Source: Clostridiales bacterium
GTDB taxonomy: Bacteria > Bacillota > Clostridia > Christensenellales > Aristaeellaceae
Reading direction: 5' to 3'
Length of the DNA stretch: 10,858 nt
NCBI GenBank assembly: GCA_004555155.1
Contig: SFJH01000046.1
Location: 1-10,858 of the forward strand
The notes under the pieces were generated by a model that saw nothing but the letters and a program-made list of their open reading frames with translations, did not search any database and was not told where the DNA came from. Both the position numbers and the translations under genes were made by a program. How positions within the stretch are numbered: position 1 is the stretch's first letter; every line of letters begins with the position of its first letter. Below are positions 7,348 through 10,858 of the stretch, one piece after another.

Positions 7348-8337
7348 TTACAGCAGATCCTTCGCCACCGGACGGTAGAACAGCTTTCTCACCTGCCGGG
7401 GATCCTTCGTCTGCGCCAGCGCCCACATCAGCTTGGTGACGATGGCCTCGATGGTCATGGTGTGAGATTCGATCATCTCCAGTTCGCTCTTCACCTTCAC
7501 GCCCACCTGATACACGCCCATGTCGCTGCCCTCGTGGGGCACCTGCGTGGTCATCACCAGCGTGCGCCCCGACTGCGTGAAGCGCGCCATGGCCTCGAAC
7601 AGCTGTCCGTCATCGTACAGGGGGATGCCACCCATGCCGAAGCTCTCCACCACCACAGCGTCGTAGTGCTGCGCCAGGTAGTCAAATATCCGGCCGTCCT
7701 GCCCGGGCACCAGCCGCAGAACGAACACGTTGGCGTCCAGCTGATGATAGAACACCGGGGATGCCGGGCGGGAAGTCTCGATGTACGGGATCACGCGCCC
7801 CTCCCGGATCACGGCGATTTCCGGATAGTCGATGCTGGAGAAGGCGTTGAAGCTGCGCGTGCGCATCTTGCGGGCGCGGGTGCCGATGATCACTTTGCCG
7901 TCGAACACCACATGCACGCCATGGGCGCGATCGTCCGCGGCATAGCGCAGCGCGTCCAGCACGTTGCGCCGCGCGTCGGTATCCCGGGCGTAGATCGACT
8001 TCTGCGATCCGGTGATCACCACGGGCTTCGGGCTGTACTGAATCAGATAGGACAGCGCCGCCGCCGTGTAGGCCATGGTGTCCGTGCCGTGGGTGATTAC
8101 AAAGCCGTCGTAATCGTCAAAGTTCTGCTCCACGTGGTTGGCGATGGCCAGCCAGTGCTCAGCCTTGACGTTGGTGCTGTCCAGGTTGAACAGCTGTTCC
8201 GCCGTAATCCGACAGATTTCTGCCGCCTCGGGCACGCACTCCAGGATCTCCTCGGAGGTGATGCCCGGCGCCAGGCCCTCCCCCGTCTGCTTGGATGCGA
8301 TGGTTCCGCCCGTGGCGATCATCAGAATGTGTTTCAA
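7348..8337 (-). CDS. ansA: L-asparaginase, type I
   Basis: The enzyme hydrolyses L-asparagine to aspartate and ammonia. At 329 residues it has the family's usual length. The catalytic Thr12 is in ATGGTIAS, the second triad is Thr85-Asp86 in HGTDTM, and the lysine is probably Lys157 in RARKMRTRSFNAF. The absence of a signal peptide indicates the cytoplasmic type I (AnsA) enzyme rather than the periplasmic type II. The start is a TTG at 8337 with GAGAGG 6 bases upstream. The next in-frame ATG, five codons on, would cut into the first strand before the active site. The gene lies 46 bases after the PTS permease gene and 35 before the GrpB-family gene, in the same direction, so all probably share one transcript. 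Aspartate from this enzyme could feed pyrimidine synthesis, but that link is inference. Confidence 0.95.
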   Translation of the reverse strand: MKHILMIATGGTIASKQTGEGLAPGITSEEILECVPEAAEICRITAEQLFNLDSTNVKAEHWLAIANHVEQNFDDYDGFVITHGTDTMAYTAAALSYLIQYSPKPVVITGSQKSIYARDTDARRNVLDALRYAADDRAHGVHVVFDGKVIIGTRARKMRTRSFNAFSSIDYPEIAVIREGRVIPYIETSRPASPVFYHQLDANVFVLRLVPGQDGRIFDYLAQHYDAVVVESFGMGGIPLYDDGQLFEAMARFTQSGRTLVMTTQVPHEGSDMGVYQVGVKVKSELEMIESHTMTIEAIVTKLMWALAQTKDPRQVRKLFYRPVAKDLL

Positions 8338-8383
8338 TATCGTCCTCTCCCGTCTCTCGTCGCGCCCGCTGCGCGCTCCTTCA

Positions 8384-9481
8384 TCATTCCGCTGCCTTCG
8401 GCTTCTCCCGATAGATCGCCAGCGTGATCAGCAGCGACGCCACAAAGCCAATGGCTCCCGCGATCAGCACGCCGGGCAGATTCCCCGGCTCCGCCGGACT
8501 GGAAAACATCAATATGGAGAATATACCCGGGAACGCATACACATAGCTGTGCAGCCCGCGCAGGCCCTGCCAGATGCCCGCAATGCCGCCCGCCACCATG
8601 ATGGCTACCAGAGGCGTGCGCAGCGGCAGACAGATTCCGAACAGCGCCGGCTCGCTGGTGCCCGTGGCCAGCGCGGTCACGCCCGCAGACAGCGCCGTCT
8701 GCTTCACCTCGCCCCGGCTCTTCAGGAACACCGCCAGACAGGCGCCCGTCAGCGTCATGGACAACACGAAGCAGCTGACGTGAAAGCCGCTCTCCACGCC
8801 AGTCGTGCCCAGCTGCTCCAGCATGATGGACACGAATATCCAGTGGGTGCCCGTCATCACCAGCAGCGGCAGAATCGCGCACATCACCACCCACGCCGCC
8901 ACAGGATAGTGGGTCTGCAAAAAGCCCACGCCGCCGGACAGCAGTCCCGACAGCAGCGAGATCACCGGGCCGATGATCACCACGCCCAGCACGCCGCCCA
9001 GCAGGATCACCACCAGCGGCACGAACATGTCGCGAATGATCGCGGGAATCTTCGCCTCGACCACGCGCTGAATCCATTTCAGGACGTACACCAAAACGAT
9101 CACCGGGATCACGCTGTAGGCATAATTGGCCGCCTGCACCGGCAATCCCAGAAACGAAATCGTCCTTCCCTCGCCCATCAGCGCCAGAAAGTCCGGGAAC
9201 AGCATCACCGCCACGGCGGCGATGGCATAGCACGGATTGCAGCCAAAGTTCACCGCTGCCGAATAGGCCAGCAGCATGGGAAGAAAATAGAACGGCGCGC
9301 TGTCCACGCAGCCGATCAATGCCTCCGTGTCGCCCAGATGGGCAAACGCGCCGGTCAGGCCCATCAGCAGCACCAGCAGTTTGATCAGTCCACATCCCAA
9401 CAGTACTGGCACCACCGGCTTCATGCAGGCCGATACCGTGTCCATGGCCATCAGAACGGGGTTCCTTCGCGCTTGCCGCAT
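8384..9481 (-). CDS. PTS EIIC permease, glucose/beta-glucoside superfamily, without EIIB or EIIA
   Basis: The 365-residue, strongly hydrophobic inner-membrane protein has about ten predicted transmembrane segments and belongs to the EIIC (PF02378-like) sugar channel of the phosphotransferase system. The family signature TGTSEPALFGI is present (GxTEPAxxG in relatives), as is the histidine-bearing MTGTHWIF loop. The sequence starts with a short tail, RQARRNPVLMAMDTVSA, leading directly into the first membrane segment. EIIB with its phosphocysteine and EIIA with its histidine are both absent. They must be supplied in trans, or the protein transports in another way. ATG at 9481 has GGAGGT 6 bases upstream, which beats the in-frame ATG at 9529. 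It is the first gene of the operon; the sugar cannot be told from the sequence. Confidence 0.9.
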   Translation of the reverse strand: MRQARRNPVLMAMDTVSACMKPVVPVLLGCGLIKLLVLLMGLTGAFAHLGDTEALIGCVDSAPFYFLPMLLAYSAAVNFGCNPCYAIAAVAVMLFPDFLALMGEGRTISFLGLPVQAANYAYSVIPVIVLVYVLKWIQRVVEAKIPAIIRDMFVPLVVILLGGVLGVVIIGPVISLLSGLLSGGVGFLQTHYPVAAWVVMCAILPLLVMTGTHWIFVSIMLEQLGTTGVESGFHVSCFVLSMTLTGACLAVFLKSRGEVKQTALSAGVTALATGTSEPALFGICLPLRTPLVAIMVAGGIAGIWQGLRGLHSYVYAFPGIFSILMFSSPAEPGNLPGVLIAGAIGFVASLLITLAIYREKPKAAE

Positions 9482-9865
9482 CCGACCACCTCCATCCCCT
9501 TTGTTTTTCTCGAACGCAGCCCTTTTCATTCACAAAGCGGCGCGGAGTCAGCCTCCGCGCCGTCAGCTTGTCAAAATAATTTTGACAAGCTGGTGGACGG
9601 GGAAGCAAGCTCCCCCGCCACTGCCACCCCCTCCAGTTTTCGCTGAAATCTTCCAGATTTCCGGGCGCGAAAACTGCAAGGAATCGATTTTTGCTATGGA
9701 AAATCAGATTTTCCGCCGCAAAAATCGCCCGCCCCCGCCGTACATGCCGCCGGGTACGATTGAAATTCGAGAGGGCTGCGGCCCTCTCGATCTCTCCCGA
9801 GGGATTGACAGTATGCGGCGCGGAGTCAGCCTCCGCGCCGCGTCCTCGAAGCTGTTTTCGAGGGT
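9482..9865. repeat. Cluster of tandem stem-loops upstream of the PTS operon
   Basis: No gene is seen here; frames running through it are by-products of palindromes. The main palindromes in order are: 9538-9562 (10-bp arms); 9564-9592 (14-bp arms CAGCTTGTCAAAAT, single-base centre); 9593-9621 (11-bp arms, two mismatches); 9634-9676 (10-bp arms CAGTTTTCGC enclosing GAAATCT-TCC-AGATTTC); 9685-9727 (10-bp arms CGATTTTTGC enclosing GGAAAATC-A-GATTTTCC); 9739-9758 (5-bp arms); 9767-9790 (10-bp arms TCGAGAGGGC); 9815-9841 (11-bp arms); and 9844-9863 (7-bp arms CCTCGAA). The 26 bases 9537-9562 recur identically at 9815-9840. No stem is followed by a T-run, so these are not ordinary terminators. The cluster lies within the predicted leader of the PTS operon. 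Confidence 0.85.
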
Positions 9866-9894
9866 ATTCTATCATGTTTTCCGGGGATGCGCAA
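9866..9894 (-). promoter_or_regulatory. Probable promoter of the PTS-ansA-grpB-esterase operon
   Basis: On the minus strand TTGCGC (9894-9889), a 17-base spacer and TAGAAT (9871-9866) preceded by TGA form an extended -10 promoter. Transcription would start near 9859, giving a ~380-nt leader through the stem-loop cluster. I saw no better minus-strand promoter between it and the permease gene. The insertion sequence begins only about 30 bases upstream of its -35 box. Confidence 0.6.
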
Positions 9895-9965
9895 GGGACG
9901 CGCGTCAAAACCCAATCGTCACACTGTAGAGCTACAATACATCTTGGAAAGAGCGCCAAAAAAGG

Positions 9966-10038
9966 ATGAGATTTGAGAACCAATCTGATATAGTAGAGTT
10001 GCGACACAAAACTAACGGAAAGGAAGCTCAAATCTCAT
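9966..10038 (+). promoter_or_regulatory. Inverted repeat masking the transposase start in read-through RNA
   Basis: ATGAGATTTGAG (9966-9977) and CTCAAATCTCAT (10027-10038) are perfectly complementary over 12 bases, 49 bases apart. The right arm covers the first two bases of the transposase ATG. RNA started at the element's own promoter (near 10001) lacks the left arm. RNA entering from outside would contain both arms and pair over the start codon. Confidence 0.6.
9986..9994 (+). promoter_or_regulatory. Extended -10 promoter of the transposase
   Basis: TG at 9986-9987, one base, then TATAGT at 9989-9994 makes an extended -10 with no convincing -35. The start would be near 10001, 36 bases before the transposase ATG, with GGAAAGGA at 10018-10025 as its ribosome site. 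The left arm of the 12-bp inverted repeat (9966-9977) lies upstream of this start; the right arm (10027-10038) lies downstream. Confidence 0.55.
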
Positions 10039-10858
10039 GAACAGTATAACACAAGATATGAAATTCCGCTACTCCCTGATGAAATATGCGGAGAAATACG
10101 GAGTGGCCCGAGCCAGCCGGAAGTGAACCAGCACACCGAAGCGGAGCTGAAGCTCATCCGAGACATGCGCCGCCGCAATCCCAAGCTCGGCATCGTAGAA
10201 CTCTGGAGCCGCCTGCGCAAGCGGGGATACAGCCGCTGCATCGAAAGTCTGTGGCGCGTTCTCAGACGCGAAGGACTGGCAGCGAAGGAAAAGCCTCGGA
10301 AGAAGTACACACCCAAGCCCTATGAACAGATGAAGTACCCTGGCCAGCGCGTCCAGATTGACGTAAAGGTCGTGCCCAGATCCTGCATCGCGAATCCGGA
10401 ACTGAAGCTCTATCAATATACAGCGATCGACGAATACTCCAGATACCGCATTCTGGGAGCTTATCCCGAACAGAGCACCTATTCCTCAGCACATTTCCTG
10501 CGACACGTTGTTGAAGCCTTTCGCAGAAAGGGCGTGACTGTGGAATGTGTTCAGACGGACAACGGCTTTGAATTTACCAACCGTTTTTCCAATTCCAAAC
10601 GCGACATCCCAACGCTGTTTGAATCCACCGCCGCTGAACTCGGCATTCGTCACAAACTCATTCGTCCCTACACCCCGCGTCACAATGGTAAAGTCGAACG
10701 CAGCCACCGCGAGGATCAGAAACGTTTCTATGCAACTCACCGCTTCTGGTCCCTCGCCGACTTTGGTGGGCAGCTCGCTGCCCACCAAAGTCGCAGTAAC
10801 TCCCGCCCTATGCGCCCTCTTGCCTGGTTCTCTCCCAGAGATTTCTTAGCTTCTTTCT
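10037..10858 (+). pseudogene. IS481-like DDE transposase, internally deleted and frameshifted
   Basis: From ATG 10037 the frame reads MNSITQDMKFRYSLMKYAEK and onward for 29 residues, then hits TGA at 10124-10126 right after RASRK. From 10126, in another frame, NQHTEAELKLIRDMRRRNPK continues open to the window edge (about 244 codons). In relatives I know, some 35 residues of helix-turn-helix lie between these two pieces, so a deletion of roughly 100 bases that is not a multiple of three has removed the DNA-binding core. The integrase core is intact: Asp in VQIDVKVV (codon 10360-10362), Asp in VQTDNGFEF (10558-10560) and Glu in NGKVERSHREDQKRF (10696-10698). The C-terminal PMRPLAWFSPRDFL is also typical. 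A perfect 36-base palindrome at 10758-10793 replaces residues that are usually conserved. As it stands the product would be inactive; the family call could be IS3-like rather than IS481. Confidence 0.85.

Larger units (their letters stand above)
9925..10858 (+). mobile_element. IS481-like insertion sequence, left part (right end outside window)
   Basis: The left end is placed at TGTAGAGCTACA (9925) because IS481-type ends begin with TGT, because a related 16-base motif recurs at 9993-10008, and because the permease promoter region ends just before it. The element carries an extended -10 promoter (TG 9986-9987, TATAGT 9989-9994), a 12-bp inverted repeat around the transposase start, and a damaged DDE transposase. 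The right end and target duplication are not visible, so the left boundary is an estimate. Confidence 0.65.

Noticed and set aside
9537..9863. CRISPR array
   Set aside because: Repeats are different palindromes of varied length with no regular spacers; only one 26-bp unit recurs, twice.
9537..9863. Integron attC sites or tandem terminators
   Set aside because: No integrase, no attC core sites were recognised, and no stem carries a following T-run.
9482..9865. RAT/LicT antiterminator or remnant EIIB domain upstream of the permease
   Set aside because: No RAT-like sequence was found, and no frame shows the EIIB cysteine motif; the region is made of palindromes.
8334..10031. A 565-codon open frame on the minus strand
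   Set aside because: It runs through the permease gene in another frame, the stem-loop cluster and the insertion sequence end. It has no ribosome site and no recognisable domain, and the 365-residue EIIC frame inside it is unmistakable.

Overview
This window is about 60% GC by eye and comes from a bacterium. Its sigma-A-type promoters, strong AGGAGG-type ribosome sites, frequent TTG starts, type I dihydroorotase, small tandem-CBS protein and phosphotransferase (PTS) permease suggest a high-GC member of the Bacillota (Clostridia-like), possibly from a gut or rumen. That placement is inference. Eight chromosomal genes are recognisable, plus one damaged insertion sequence. All gene starts were judged from ribosome sites.

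Layout. (1) 1-2440, minus: the front of a pyrimidine operon, pyrC then carA (carA is cut by the window edge), with a very good promoter (TTGACT-17-TACAAT) and an ~80-nt leader. (2) 2711-5228, minus: a cytoplasmic GH95 alpha-L-fucosidase-type glycosidase as a single-gene unit, with a strong promoter and a ~200-nt leader. (3) 5362-6056, plus, divergent from the fucosidase: a tandem-CBS-domain protein with a long leader, closed by a hairpin terminator that also serves the converging operon. (4) 6055-9894, minus: a likely four-gene operon of a stand-alone PTS EIIC permease, type I L-asparaginase, GrpB/UPF0157 protein and an esterase-type alpha/beta hydrolase. Its promoter lies ~380 bp upstream of the first gene, so the predicted 5' leader runs through a dense cluster of stem-loops. 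(5) ~9925-10858, plus: the left part of an IS481-like insertion sequence whose transposase has lost its central DNA-binding part and its reading frame.

How they work together. CarA and PyrC supply de novo UMP synthesis. The fucosidase and the permease point to use of host or plant sugars, and the asparaginase to amide catabolism. The fucosidase has no secretion signal, so it would act on imported fucosylated oligosaccharides. The permease lacks EIIA and EIIB domains, which would have to come from elsewhere.

The least ordinary parts are non-coding. One is the stem-loop cluster at 9537-9863, framed by two identical 26-bp hairpins. Another is a 12-bp inverted repeat in the insertion sequence that would mask its start codon only in read-through transcripts. 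A third is a perfect 36-bp palindrome inside the transposase gene that looks recently created. There is also a six-A run at the GrpB start, where one extra A would restore a better-placed start. No complete new defence or mobile system is evident.
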